From: Candidatus Eiseniibacteriota bacterium
Lineage (GTDB): Bacteria > Eisenbacteria > RBG-16-71-46 > CAIMUX01 > VGJL01
Length of the DNA stretch: 6,008 nt
Reading direction: 5' to 3'
NCBI GenBank assembly: GCA_014729455.1
Contig: WJJW01000272.1
Location: forward strand, 1-6,008
Shown: in pieces, positions 1 to 5,988 of the stretch
Layout of the letters: each line of letters starts with the position of its first letter
How positions within the stretch are numbered: the stretch's first letter is position 1
Translations under genes and position numbers: made by a program
Notes under the pieces: generated by a model
Seen by the model: only the letters and a program-made list of their open reading frames with translations
Database searches by the model: none
What the model was told of the DNA's origin: nothing

Positions 1-801
1 GCCCTGGCCGACCGCTTCCAACCCCGCCGAGCTGCAGACCAGATCGAGCGCGTGGCGCCACGGGACCTCGACCAGACGGACCGAGATCGGGCCGGAGACG
101 TCGCGATCCGGCACGATGTTCACGTGTCCGAACTCGGCGATCGAGCGCAGGACGGTTCGGATGTCGGCTCCCTGCACGTCGAGGCTCATCGGCGCACCGC
201 CTCGCTCCGGATCGGTGGGCGACGAAGCGAGCGGAACCGCCGCGATCTCGTAGGAGGGGTCGATCTTCCCCATCGGGGGCGCCTGATCCAGGATCTCGTT
301 CGCGGGCGGAATGACCGGCTCCGCGACGGGATCGATCGTCTCGTTCGGCAGCGCGCTCTCCGCCGCTTCCGGCGCGGGACCGGGCGTACCCTGTTCGTCG
401 GTCCGTTCCACGCAGAGCTGCAGGGTTCCGCCGTCGGTCGTGACGTCGAACGTCGCCGCGTCCGCCGTCGTCAACACGTAACGCACGATCCGCTCGCCGG
501 GTTCGTCCTTCCACAGGGAGTGCCGGACGTCGACGACCCACCCGCTCGGGTCTTCCCCGGCCAGCGCCGGGGCGAGCACCGACTCGACGTCGAACAGGTC
601 GAGCACCACTCGATGCGGATCCTCGAGGCGGAACACGTCGTACCGGACCGGTCCGTCGGCCGCCAACGAGAGGCTCGCCTTCCCTTCCGAGAGCGCACAG
701 TTCGCCTCGCCCAGGGTATACGCTTCGGCGTTCAGCGGCGGTGCGATCGCCACAACGGCGAGCAGCAGCACGGCGAGGCTAACGGCGATGCGATCTCTCA
801 T
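1..801 (-). CDS. pilQ: Type IV pilus secretin PilQ, N-terminal part (runs off the left edge)
   Basis: PilQ forms the outer-membrane ring through which the type IV pilus emerges. The visible 267 residues have no stop, and the membrane-embedded secretin domain lies beyond the window. Residues 1-25 look like a Sec signal peptide: Arg at 2 and 4, a hydrophobic core at about 5-20, and a likely cut after LNA. Residues about 28-133 fit one AMIN domain, with the RVVLDLF motif at 64-70; in the family this domain binds peptidoglycan. Residues about 135-203 are a Pro/acid-rich linker. From 205 on, the motifs MSLDVQGADIRTVLRSIAE and VPWRHALDLV match the N0/STN domain at the entrance of secretins. ATG at 801 is supported by a strong AAGGAGGAGG 5 nt upstream. 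The start lies inside the end of pilP (23-bp overlap). Position last in pilMNOPQ fits. Family identity is secure; only the C-terminal part is unseen. Confidence 0.94.
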   Translation of the reverse strand, partial: MRDRIAVSLAVLLLAVVAIAPPLNAEAYTLGEANCALSEGKASLSLAADGPVRYDVFRLEDPHRVVLDLFDVESVLAPALAGEDPSGWVVDVRHSLWKDEPGERIVRYVLTTADAATFDVTTDGGTLQLCVERTDEQGTPGPAPEAAESALPNETIDPVAEPVIPPANEILDQAPPMGKIDPSYEIAAVPLASSPTDPERGGAPMSLDVQGADIRTVLRSIAEFGHVNIVPDRDVSGPISVRLVEVPWRHALDLVCSSAGLEAVGQG

Positions 802-1294
802 CGAAACCTCCTCCTTCCACGAGCGGCAGCGTGACGTTCTTCGATGTGCCGAACCGGGTCACGTGGACCACGATTCGATCGGGAAGGACCGTGGTGACGA
901 CTCCATCCCCGAGGCGAGACCCCTCTCTCAGGATCTGGCTGCGACCGTCGGCGGTCTCGACGAGCGCGAAACGATCGTTCTCGGCCCAGAGGATCCCGAC
1001 GACCACGACGTCTCCGCTCGAGGGAACCCCGTTCGCGTCTCCGTCGCCGTCGGTCTCGGCGACGAGCGAGAGGAAGATGTCGCGCCTTCCCAGGCTCTCG
1101 TAGAAATAGACCTCCGGCGTCAGCAGGAGAGCGTCGATCTCCTCCTCCAGCGCGATGTCGAGCGTGACCTCCCCGGCCGGCGCTTCGGCTCCCGGCACGG
1201 GATCGGTCGTCCCGGCCGGATCCGCGTCCGGGACATTGCCCGGCACCGCCAGGAGAACGCCCAGGATTCCGCAGAAGAGCTTCCCGTTACTCAT
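779..1294 (-). CDS. pilP: Type IV pilus assembly protein PilP
   Basis: PilP links the inner-membrane PilN/PilO pair to the periplasmic N0 domain of PilQ. This copy is 171 residues, a usual family length. Residues about 1-22 are a hydrophobic export segment. A low-complexity Pro/Ala/Asp stretch follows (about 23-45). The motif YFYESLGRRDIF just before the C-terminal domain resembles the family's Tyr...GRRDPF box. The C-terminal part (VVVVGILWAENDRFALVET, then the G-rich LREGSRLGDGVVTTV) has the expected small beta-sandwich pattern. ATG at 1294 is chosen because GGGGAGGG precedes it and the upstream extension in frame is Arg/Gly-rich antisense-like sequence inside pilO. It overlaps pilO by 8 bp and pilQ by 23 bp. 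Most PilP proteins are lipoproteins; here the only early Cys (residue 8, context KLFC) does not fit a lipobox, so how it is anchored is unclear. Confidence 0.9.
   Translation of the reverse strand: MSNGKLFCGILGVLLAVPGNVPDADPAGTTDPVPGAEAPAGEVTLDIALEEEIDALLLTPEVYFYESLGRRDIFLSLVAETDGDGDANGVPSSGDVVVVGILWAENDRFALVETADGRSQILREGSRLGDGVVTTVLPDRIVVHVTRFGTSKNVTLPLVEGGGFDERSHRR
807..816 (-). promoter_or_regulatory. Ribosome binding site of pilQ inside pilP
   Basis: On the minus strand AAGGAGGAGG lies 5 nt before the pilQ ATG. It is nearly a full anti-16S match and fixes the pilQ start. It sits within the last codons of pilP (the Val-Glu-Gly-Gly-Gly stretch), so pilP coding sequence doubles as the pilQ translation signal. 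Confidence 0.8.
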
Positions 1295-2003
1295 CCCCGG
1301 TCCCTCCCCGGTTCGTGATCTCCGCGACCTTCCGCTCCGCGGTCTGCTTCGCCCGGTTCGCCTGTTTGGCGATCCCCCCACGGGCCGACCGAACCGTCTG
1401 CTTCGCGTCCTGCTCCCCCTCGGTCGCCATCCCGTGCCCACCGAGCGTGAACGTGGTCGCGGTGAACGAAGCGACGGTCGGTTCTTCGCTCTCGTTCCCC
1501 TTCGGAACCGCGACGGTCAGGCCCCTCACCGTCAGGATCCGCTCCATGTTCGCAAGCTCGCTGAGGAACGTGGCGACCTCGTGGTAGCCCCCCTCCACCT
1601 TCACCTCGACCGGATGCTCGGTGTAGTACTGCGCCGGGGTCGGCACCATCGGCCGGAACAGAAGGAAATCGACTCCCGACTGGTCCCCGAGCAGCGTCAC
1701 GGCACGGAGCAACGAGGCGGTCTCCTGCTCGTCGGGCAACAACCGCTGGGCCCGGCTCCATTTCTCGTGCAGCAGCTCGAACTCCTTCTCGAGATACGGA
1801 AGGGAGTTGACTGCCTGTCGGGCTTTCGTGAGATCGCTGCTCAGCTTCGTGTACTCCGTGGTGAGCTCGTCCAGCTCCGCGGCCCCCGCTTTGTACGTGA
1901 AGGGGACCAGGTCGGTCAGGAAGTAGGCGTACAGAACCGCGCCACCCAGGATCGCGATCAGCACGATCTTCTGGGCTTTCGGTTCGCGAAGCGAAGTCGA
2001 CAT
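1287..2003 (-). CDS. pilO: Type IV pilus inner-membrane alignment protein PilO
   Basis: PilO pairs with PilN through coiled coils and ferredoxin-like periplasmic domains, joining cytoplasmic PilM to PilP and PilQ. The 238-residue product has a short cytoplasmic N-terminus, a transmembrane helix at about 13-30 (IVLIAILGGAVLYAYFL), a heptad-rich helix at about 40-85, and a periplasmic domain at about 88-188. The start of that domain (RLLPDEQETASLLRAVTLLG, then SGVDFLLFRP) is the typical PilO signature. A tail of about 45 residues follows, rich in Lys, Arg, Ala and Gln (about 200-230), which I do not recognise as part of the usual fold. ATG at 2003 is preceded by AAGGGGAGAGG. It begins 34 bp after pilN ends and its end overlaps pilP by 8 bp, so co-transcription is likely. 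Confidence 0.92.
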   Translation of the reverse strand: MSTSLREPKAQKIVLIAILGGAVLYAYFLTDLVPFTYKAGAAELDELTTEYTKLSSDLTKARQAVNSLPYLEKEFELLHEKWSRAQRLLPDEQETASLLRAVTLLGDQSGVDFLLFRPMVPTPAQYYTEHPVEVKVEGGYHEVATFLSELANMERILTVRGLTVAVPKGNESEEPTVASFTATTFTLGGHGMATEGEQDAKQTVRSARGGIAKQANRAKQTAERKVAEITNRGGTGDE

Positions 2004-2037
2004 GGCGGTGATCCTCTCCCCTTGGTGTTGCTCGGAC

Positions 2038-2595
2038 CTACGGGCGGACCCTCGAGGTCAGCGTGAATTCGACGAGGGGTCGTCCGGCGACCGCCTTGCG
2101 CTGGCTCACACCGAGTGCGACCTCATCGAAGATGTCCCCCTCTTCCATCTGGGTCATCAGCTCGGCGACCAGGAGATTCGAGAAGGTCATCCCTTCCAGC
2201 GCCAGCTCCCCGGTCGATCGCTGGTGGAGCTTCGTGAACCAGAGGTACTCGGGCGTGCGATCGGCGAGTTCGTCGAGCACCTGGACCGGCAGGTAGCGGT
2301 CCCGCGCGAGCGACTGCACGGTCAGGAGGCGATCGTTGATCTCGGAGCGCTCACGCATCAGCGCGTCGATCTTCTCGATCTGCGGCTGCAGACGCCGGGC
2401 TTCCGCCTCCGCGAGAGCGATGTCGGACTTCAGTCCGGCGATCCGGACCTGCTGCATCACTCCCATTCCGACCAGCGGAACGAGCACCGCAACGCTGATC
2501 GCCAGCGGGATCCAGAAGCCTCGGTTGGGGATCTTCAGCGAAGGACCCGGCTCGGGAAGCCGTTCCTCGATCGGTAGCAGATTGACCCGGATCAC
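2038..2595 (-). CDS. pilN: Type IV pilus inner-membrane alignment protein PilN
   Basis: PilN couples the cytoplasmic actin-like PilM to the periplasmic part of the pilus machine. The product is 185 residues. Its first eight residues, MIRVNLLP, are the conserved PilM-binding peptide; in known structures this peptide inserts into a PilM groove. One transmembrane helix lies at about 27-48. A long coiled coil at about 50-98 is rich in Glu, Arg, Leu and Ile. A small alpha/beta domain follows at about 100-183 (YLPVQVLDELADRTPEYLWF, then GMTFSNLLVAELM), as in other PilN proteins. The start codon is GTG at 2595, overlapping the pilM stop as GTGA (4 bp), with only a weak upstream SD. Translation therefore probably depends on ribosomes finishing pilM, which would suit the 1:1 contact of the two proteins. 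Confidence 0.93.
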   Translation of the reverse strand: MIRVNLLPIEERLPEPGPSLKIPNRGFWIPLAISVAVLVPLVGMGVMQQVRIAGLKSDIALAEAEARRLQPQIEKIDALMRERSEINDRLLTVQSLARDRYLPVQVLDELADRTPEYLWFTKLHQRSTGELALEGMTFSNLLVAELMTQMEEGDIFDEVALGVSQRKAVAGRPLVEFTLTSRVRP

Positions 2596-3641
2596 TTCTC
2601 GCGCGCCTTTCTCAGGGCGAGTCCGACGCTCACCGTCAGCTGCGCCCCAGCCGTTGTCGGATCCTCCTCCTCCTCGAACGTCTCGGGCGAGTAGGTGATC
2701 CGCCGGAGCGGATCGACCACGTCGACCGGCACCTTCTGCCTCTCCGCCAGAAGCTGGGGAAGGCCGCCGATCCGCGCCCCCCCTCCCGAGAGCAGGATGC
2801 GGTCGATCGTCCCCGCCTCCTCGGTCGCTTTGAGCGTGGCCAGACTCCGCTCGATCCCCACGCCGAGCTCGCCGCCGAACTCCTCGACGACCGGATCGAT
2901 GTCGACGACCGATCCTCCCGACGGGGCCCGGCAGGCGGCGACCGCCTCCTCACGGTTGACCTGGTACCGCTTCTGGATCGACTCGATGAAGCTGTTCCCG
3001 CCCAGCATGAGATCCTGGGTGTAGAGCGGGATCCCGCCGCGGACGATGTTCACGTTCGTCAGCTCGGCGCCGACGTTGAGCAGGACGACGGTCTCCTCCT
3101 GGACGAAGTCGTAGTTGAGCTCCGCCGCGTTCTGCACCGCGAAGGAATTGACGTCGATCAGGGCCGGCTGCAATCCGGCCTCTCGGATCAGGTCGCTCTG
3201 TGTGTTGACCAGATCCTTCTTCGCCGCCACGAGGAGAACCTGCATCTGTTTCGGGCCGACGTCCACGTCCAGGATCTCGAAGTCCAGAGAGACGTCGTTG
3301 ATGTCGTAGGGGACGTACTGCTCCGCCTCCCAGTGGATCGCCTCGCGGGCGTCCTTGGGATCGAGCCGGTCCATGGTGATCTTCTTGACGATCACCCCCC
3401 GGCCGGAGATCCCGACCGCGACCCTCCGGCGGCGCACTCCGGTCTTCTCGAGGAGGTTCTGGATCGTGTCGACGACGAGCTGCCGATCCATCACCTCCCC
3501 TTCGACGATCGCTTCGGGGACGAGATCGGCGATCCCGAAGTGCACCAGACGGGTCGCCCCCCCCTTGCTCTCCAGCTCGACGACCTTGATCGCGCTGGAA
3601 CCGATGTCGAGACCCACCGTTGTTTTGGCCCTGCTGAACAC
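2592..3641 (-). CDS. pilM: Type IV pilus actin-like ATPase PilM
   Basis: PilM is the cytoplasmic, FtsA-like platform protein that binds PilN and contacts the pilus motors. Counting from GTG at 3641 the product is 349 residues, typical for the family. TVGLDIGSSAIKVVELE (8-24) is the first phosphate loop of the actin fold. WEAEQYVPYDINDVSLDFEIL (104-124) is a hallmark PilM segment. IDVNSFAVQNAAELNY (162-177), VLLNVGAELTNVNIVRGG (186-203) and RILLSGGGARIGGLPQLL (281-298) are the second phosphate and adenosine-binding regions. GTG at 3641 is preferred over the in-frame ATG at 3659 because AGGAGG sits 5 nt before the GTG, the ATG has no SD, and the resulting Met-Phe-Ser-Arg start matches common PilM N-termini. 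It opens the pilMNOPQ run and overlaps pilN by 4 bp. Confidence 0.95.
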   Translation of the reverse strand: MFSRAKTTVGLDIGSSAIKVVELESKGGATRLVHFGIADLVPEAIVEGEVMDRQLVVDTIQNLLEKTGVRRRRVAVGISGRGVIVKKITMDRLDPKDAREAIHWEAEQYVPYDINDVSLDFEILDVDVGPKQMQVLLVAAKKDLVNTQSDLIREAGLQPALIDVNSFAVQNAAELNYDFVQEETVVLLNVGAELTNVNIVRGGIPLYTQDLMLGGNSFIESIQKRYQVNREEAVAACRAPSGGSVVDIDPVVEEFGGELGVGIERSLATLKATEEAGTIDRILLSGGGARIGGLPQLLAERQKVPVDVVDPLRRITYSPETFEEEEDPTTAGAQLTVSVGLALRKAREK

Positions 3642-3734
3642 GGCAACCTCCTGGCACATAGAGGGCTAGGTTCGATCGGGTTCCCCCCTGGAAGAGCCCC
3701 GCAATCCTGTTATCGGTCCGTCAGTTCCCGAGGT
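3642..3734 (-). other. Spacer between the prepilin peptidase gene and pilM
   Basis: This is the only gap longer than about 40 bp between genes in the window, so it is the best place for a promoter or a transcript boundary. I find no convincing sigma-70 or sigma-54 promoter, no stable hairpin followed by T residues, and no clear operator. Either pilMNOPQ is read through from the prepilin peptidase gene, or the promoter uses motifs I cannot recognise. Confidence 0.5.
3647..3652 (-). promoter_or_regulatory. Ribosome binding site deciding the pilM start
   Basis: AGGAGG on the minus strand lies 5 nt before GTG at 3641. It falls inside the coding sequence if the upstream ATG at 3659 is used, which argues that the GTG is the true start. 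Confidence 0.7.
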
Positions 3735-4544
3735 TTACCAGGATCCGGCCGCTCCGCCCGCGAGCAGGTCGGTGTACCAGCTCCAGATCCGGGGACCGAC
3801 GAGGAGGACGAGCCCGGCCGCGGGGGCGAGGAAGGTTCCGTAGGGAAGCGCGGTCCGTCCATCCCCGCGACGGCTGAGGAGAAGGACCGTGCCGAGCAGG
3901 GCGCCCACGAAAGAGCCGAGGACGAGGGTGAGGAGAATTCCCCTCCAGCCGAGGAACGCCCCCATCATCGCGGCCAGCTTCACGTCCCCCATCCCCATCC
4001 CGTCGATGCCACGAAGGAGCTTGTAGGCCTGCGCCACGGCGAGCAGGGATCCAGCGCCCGCGACCGCTCCGATGAGGCCGTCGAGCCGGGACACGCCCAG
4101 CAAGGGGCAGAGCAGGAGCCCCAGCGCCACGCCCGGCAGGCTGATCTCGTCGGGGATGATCCGGTGATCGAGATCGATCCAGGCGATCGTCGCCATCGTC
4201 AGCAGGAACGCGGCCCGGACCGCGGCCTCGAGCGGACCCGCGGAGCCCGCGGCGGCGAGCAGGACCGCCGCGGCGCCGAGCCCCTCGACGACCGGGTACC
4301 GGAGCGGGATCCGCGATCCGCAGCGCCGGCAGCGGCCGCGCAGCAGGACGTAGCTGACCAGCGGGACGTTGTCGTACGGGGCGATCCGCGACCCGCACTC
4401 GGGGCAGCTCGAGGGAGGGCGCAGAAGCGATCCCCCGGAAGGCAGGCGAGCGATCACGACGTTGAGGAAGCTGCCGAAAGAGAGGCCGAGCAACGCGAGC
4501 AGCCCCCACGCGAGCGGATGATCGGGAACCCAGGCAGCGTTCAT
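3735..4544 (-). CDS. pilD: Type IV prepilin peptidase / N-methyltransferase (A24 aspartic protease)
   Basis: This inner-membrane enzyme cleaves the leader peptide of prepilins and methylates the new N-terminal residue. All family marks are present in 269 residues. GSFLNVVIARLP lies at 24-35. Two zinc-binding pairs, C47-x2-C50 and C72-x2-C75, occur in the cytoplasmic domain (CPECGSRI, then CRRCGSRIPLRYP). The first catalytic Asp is D124 in WIDLDHRIIPD. The second is D187 in the GMGMGDVKL (GxGD) motif. About seven or eight hydrophobic segments surround these. The paired cysteines indicate the bifunctional form with the methyltransferase domain. ATG at 4544 has GGGAGGG just upstream and overlaps the preceding TPR gene as ATGA (4 bp). 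The longer open frame upstream of this ATG is Arg/Gly/Pro-rich shadow sequence over the TPR gene. Its place beside pilMNOPQ supports a pilus rather than a general-secretion substrate, though it may serve both. Confidence 0.95.
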   Translation of the reverse strand: MNAAWVPDHPLAWGLLALLGLSFGSFLNVVIARLPSGGSLLRPPSSCPECGSRIAPYDNVPLVSYVLLRGRCRRCGSRIPLRYPVVEGLGAAAVLLAAAGSAGPLEAAVRAAFLLTMATIAWIDLDHRIIPDEISLPGVALGLLLCPLLGVSRLDGLIGAVAGAGSLLAVAQAYKLLRGIDGMGMGDVKLAAMMGAFLGWRGILLTLVLGSFVGALLGTVLLLSRRGDGRTALPYGTFLAPAAGLVLLVGPRIWSWYTDLLAGGAAGSW

Positions 4545-5224
4545 GATCCCTCCCGTCGGGGCGGGGCGCCCCGGCTCCCCCGGATCTCCGCCGCGCGTCT
4601 CTCCGCGAGGGCCCGGATCCCCGGATCGTCCGTCTCGCGCGCGATCCTCTCCCAGACAGCCAGCGCCGCGGCGGATCGGCCGGCCCGGTCGTAGGCGTGC
4701 GCTGCCAGCCGGGCCACGTACGGCGGGGCGCCCGGAAGGTTGGCCGCCTCCTCCATCCGGAACGCCCCGAGACGGGGATCCCCATGGAGGTACTCGAGAA
4801 AGCCGTGGTGGAATGCGAGCCGCCAGTCCCGGGGTTGAACGCACCGCGCCCTCCGGAACACGCGGCGCGCGGCGTCCATGTCGCCGACGTCGTCGCCCAG
4901 CACCAACCCCCCGAACAGGGCGGCGGTCCGGAACCGCGGATCCGCCCGCTGGATCACCCGGAAGAGATGCTCGGCGAGCGGGTAGCGGTGGTCGCCCGGA
5001 CGATGGTGCTTCCCGTAGTACTGGATCGCCTGGAGCCAGGCGGTGTCCGCGAGGAAGGTCGGCTGTCCGAGCGCGACGAGGTCGAGCATCCGGCCGGAGG
5101 GGTAGAGCTGCAGCTCGGCCGGATCGGCCACCGCCCGCTCCGCGTCGACGACCCGCGTCGCGCAGAACCCCGCAGCGAGGATCCCCGCCAGGCCCAGCAG
5201 CCAGGTCTTCCGCCACCGGCTCAT
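4541..5224 (-). CDS. Membrane-anchored TPR-like protein of unknown function
   Basis: No assigned function is recognised. The 227 residues start with a basic MSRWRK and one hydrophobic segment at about 7-22, giving an inner-membrane anchor or uncleaved signal, with the rest probably periplasmic. A conserved-looking block follows: YPSGRMLDLVALGQPTFLAD (41-60), then WLQAIQYYGKH (63-73). After it come alpha-helical repeats with TPR-like spacing, such as LFRVIQRADPRFRTAALFGG, AARRVFRRARCVQPRDWRLAF and RAGRSAAALAVWERI. Proteins with this layout are generally annotated only as tetratricopeptide repeat proteins, which usually serve as protein-binding scaffolds. ATG at 5224 overlaps the permease stop as ATGA, and its own stop overlaps the prepilin peptidase start the same way. 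This strongly suggests a shared operon and a role with the ABC transporter or pilus assembly. It could be the counterpart of the Myxococcus accessory factor PilG, but I cannot show homology. Coding is secure; the role is inferred. Confidence 0.8.
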   Translation of the reverse strand: MSRWRKTWLLGLAGILAAGFCATRVVDAERAVADPAELQLYPSGRMLDLVALGQPTFLADTAWLQAIQYYGKHHRPGDHRYPLAEHLFRVIQRADPRFRTAALFGGLVLGDDVGDMDAARRVFRRARCVQPRDWRLAFHHGFLEYLHGDPRLGAFRMEEAANLPGAPPYVARLAAHAYDRAGRSAAALAVWERIARETDDPGIRALAERRAAEIRGSRGAPPRREGS

Positions 5225-5988
5225 CCGAACAGCGGTCTCCGCGCGAACGCCGCCCGCGCGAGCAGGAGGCAGGAGCCGATGTAGACGCCCGCGTACGCGA
5301 TCGTCCAGATCCAGCGATCGGTGGAGTAGCCGACCGCGTGGACCAGCCCGTAGGCGGCGTCGTAGAGATCCAGCCGGGGGAGGACCCAGAGCAACGCGCC
5401 GGCGGCCGTCCGCGCGAAATCGGAAGGGAACAGGGCGGCGAGATCCCCGAGCGCGCCCGCCGCGTTGCCGATCACCCAAGCGGCCACCACGAAGAGTCCG
5501 GCCGTGATCGGGGAAGCGAGCGAGGCGAGCAGGATCGCCAATGCGGCGAGGATCCACAGCTCGAGCAGGGCGATCGCCGAGCTGGCGAGCAGCTCCGGTC
5601 CGATCGGGTAGCCCGAGGCGAACAGGACCGCCGCGAGGATCGTCGCCATCGCGGCGACGAGGACCGCCAGCACGCCGGCGAGACCGAGGAACTTCCCCAG
5701 GACGAACGAACCGCGCCCCACGGGGCGGCTGAACAGGAACGCGACGGTTCCCCGCTCGAGCTCGCGGTAGACGAGCGAGTGGCCGACGAAGACCACCACC
5801 AGCAGCCCGGCGACCGACAGGCCCATCATCCCCAGGTCGATCGTGACCCGCCGTCCCTCCCCCAGCGCGAGAGGCGCGAAGATCCGCGAACCGAGGAAGA
5901 CGAACCCCGCGAACGCGGCCAGCAGGTAGAGGACCTTCTCCCGGACCGCTTCGAGGAAGGTGTTCCAGGCGATCGCGGCGGCGAACAT
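5221..5988 (-). CDS. ABC-2-type transporter permease, PilI-like by context
   Basis: This is a polytopic inner-membrane protein of 255 residues with about six hydrophobic segments (about 17-37, 54-73, 100-125, 135-157, 160-180, 227-247). After the second segment it carries YRELERGTVAFLFSRPVGRGSFVLGKFLG (74-102, split here by key groups ERGT, SRPVGR and GKFLG). This is the usual E-x2-x-G-T...SRP-x-x-R...GK-x-x-G signature of ABC-2 permeases of the ABC exporter type. It would form the membrane channel with a separate ATPase. ATG at 5988 has GGAGG 7 nt upstream. The gene ends 4 bp inside the TPR gene. In M. xanthus an ABC transporter (PilH ATPase with PilI permease) is encoded beside pilD and is needed for pilus formation. 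Position here suggests an equivalent, but a general ABC exporter that merely neighbours the pil genes remains possible. Confidence 0.88.
   Translation of the reverse strand: MFAAAIAWNTFLEAVREKVLYLLAAFAGFVFLGSRIFAPLALGEGRRVTIDLGMMGLSVAGLLVVVFVGHSLVYRELERGTVAFLFSRPVGRGSFVLGKFLGLAGVLAVLVAAMATILAAVLFASGYPIGPELLASSAIALLELWILAALAILLASLASPITAGLFVVAAWVIGNAAGALGDLAALFPSDFARTAAGALLWVLPRLDLYDAAYGLVHAVGYSTDRWIWTIAYAGVYIGSCLLLARAAFARRPLFG

Noticed and set aside
52..834. Plus-strand open frame (260 codons) opposite pilQ
   Set aside because: The minus strand carries an uninterrupted PilQ with signal peptide, AMIN and N0 motifs. The plus-strand product is Arg/Asp-rich shadow sequence.
1155..2066. Plus-strand open frame (303 codons) opposite pilP, pilO and the end of pilN
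   Set aside because: It has low-complexity Arg/Leu/Pro-rich content, spans several well-supported minus-strand genes, and has no recognisable motif.
3642..3734. Sigma-54 promoter before pilM, since pil genes are often RpoN-dependent
   Set aside because: No GG-N10-GC pair in the expected TGGCAC...TTGC context was found. The TTGC present has no GG at the proper distance.
3655..3735. Rho-independent terminator or structured RNA after the prepilin peptidase gene
   Set aside because: The runs of G and C (for example GGGGCTC and GGGGGGAACCC on the minus strand) do not pair into a stable stem followed by a T tract. The repeated GGTTC is a direct repeat, not an inverted one.
3333..4694. Long plus-strand open frame (453 codons) across pilM, the spacer and the prepilin peptidase gene
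   Set aside because: The product is Arg/Glu/Asp/Pro/Gly-rich with no domain or hydrophobic pattern, and it lies opposite genes with clear family motifs. It is an antisense shadow caused by high GC and codon bias.
4545..5216. N-terminal extension of the prepilin peptidase as a fusion protein
   Set aside because: The frame stays open upstream of the ATG at 4544, but the added residues are Arg/Gly/Pro-rich shadow of the TPR gene. A good SD precedes ATG 4544, and the GSFLNVV motif then falls at the usual distance from the N-terminus.
5225..5557. Longer start for the TPR-like protein (338 codons)
   Set aside because: The extra 111 residues are Arg-rich and overlap the permease C-terminal coding region. 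ATG at 5224 gives a normal basic-hydrophobic membrane anchor and an ATGA overlap.
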